Below, one piece after another: positions 6,258 through 6,425 of a stretch of DNA of 6,425 nt (position 1 is the first letter of the stretch; each line of letters starts with the position of its first letter). The notes under the pieces were generated by a model. It was not told the origin of the DNA, searched no databases, and saw nothing but the letters and a program-made list of their open reading frames with translations. This DNA comes from CAYOXD01 sp964407825 (GTDB lineage: Bacteria > Desulfobacterota > Desulfobacteria > Desulfobacterales > JAFDDL01): the NCBI GenBank assembly GCA_964407825.1, contig CAYOXD010000127.1:1-6425 (forward strand), given 5' to 3'. A program made the position numbers and the translations under genes.

Positions 6258-6262
6258 GGCAA
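6213..6262. repeat. Direct repeat CTGGRGACCGCGGCAA, two copies
   Basis: The 16-base copies at 6213-6228 and 6247-6262 differ at one position (A or G) and are offset by 34 bases. The inverted GCGGTC at 6239-6244 lies between them, which creates the alternative hairpins. No third copy was noticed in the window. Confidence 0.75.
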
Positions 6263-6269
6263 AAGGGTA

Positions 6270-6299
6270 TTGCATTTTTGTAAATTTGTGACATAGAAT
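6270..6299 (+). promoter_or_regulatory. Candidate sigma-70-type promoter for the downstream gene
   Basis: TTGCAT (6270-6275) and TAGAAT (6294-6299) are separated by 18 bases. The -10 matches TATAAT at 5 of 6 positions; the -35 matches TTGACA only in TTG. The stretch is AT-rich and sits before the possible gene at 6382, leaving a leader of about 75 bases. It is the best promoter-like sequence seen in the window. Confidence 0.5.
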
Positions 6300-6381
6300 G
6301 TATAACCCTCAAAAGGAGACGTATCCACGGAGACACGGCACAGGTCCCGAGGGAAAGAGCGATTTTCAAAAGAAGAGGTGA

Positions 6382-6425
6382 ATGACTGAAAAATATGTAA
6401 TAATACGTACTATTAAACAAGTACT
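6382..6425 (+). CDS. Possible start of a downstream gene (first 14 codons only)
   Basis: ATG 6382 opens a frame reading MTEKYVIIRTIKQV that is still open at the window edge. GAGGTG at 6375-6380 precedes it, but closer than usual. A second purine-rich site, AAAAGGAG (6311-6318), has no start codon at a useful distance. The candidate promoter at 6270 points this way. The fragment is too short to assign a family. Its codons are AT-richer than the operon's, which suggests a different origin such as accessory or mobile DNA. Confidence 0.4.
   Translation, partial: MTEKYVIIRTIKQV

Noticed and set aside
6235..6420. 61-codon minus-strand ORF at the right edge
   Set aside because: It has no clear ribosome site or domain and runs through the candidate promoter and leader of the plus-strand gene; likely a chance frame.

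Overview
The window is dense, GC-rich bacterial DNA. It holds one divergent gene pair, a three-gene rightward operon, and an AT-richer right edge where another gene seems to begin. No RNA gene, CRISPR array or complete mobile element was recognised. The composition, the Shine-Dalgarno-led translational coupling and the look of the proteins suggest a Gram-negative bacterium, possibly a Desulfobacterota (deltaproteobacterial) lineage. That placement is an impression from family resemblance, not a measurement.

Left part (1-1317, minus strand): a radical SAM enzyme with the CxxxCxxC cluster motif, a GGEP motif and a SPASM-like cysteine-rich C-terminal region. It runs off the left edge of the window. 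Its best start is a TTG with a good ribosome binding site. A 240-base gap (1318-1557) then separates it from the operon. The gap holds a palindrome that supplies an AAGGA on both strands, two very small ORFs preceded by Shine-Dalgarno-like sequences, a 10-base direct repeat and a short AT-rich palindromic patch.

Centre (1558-6132, plus strand): three tightly packed genes. The first encodes an 820-residue, apparently soluble protein whose family I do not recognise. The second overlaps it by ATGA and encodes a phosphatidylserine-decarboxylase-family pyruvoyl enzyme with the D/H/S catalytic residues in the expected places but an unusual His/Cys-rich segment. The third begins 13 bases after the second and encodes a polytopic membrane protein of the Lgt (prolipoprotein diacylglyceryl transferase) type. 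It keeps the GRxGC and EFFR arginine motifs but lacks the histidine essential in E. coli Lgt.

Right edge (6133-6425): a 249-base gap with mutually exclusive hairpins built on a repeated GACCGCGGCAA unit, then a plausible sigma-70-type promoter, then the first 14 codons of a possible new gene that leaves the window.

The most interesting possibility is that the operon, perhaps with the divergent radical SAM gene, is one uncharacterised pathway. In it a soluble protein of unknown activity and a divergent pyruvoyl decarboxylase would make or modify an amine-bearing lipid or small molecule, which a non-canonical Lgt-fold membrane enzyme then transfers. This is inferred from gene order and motif changes; nothing in the sequence proves the substrate.
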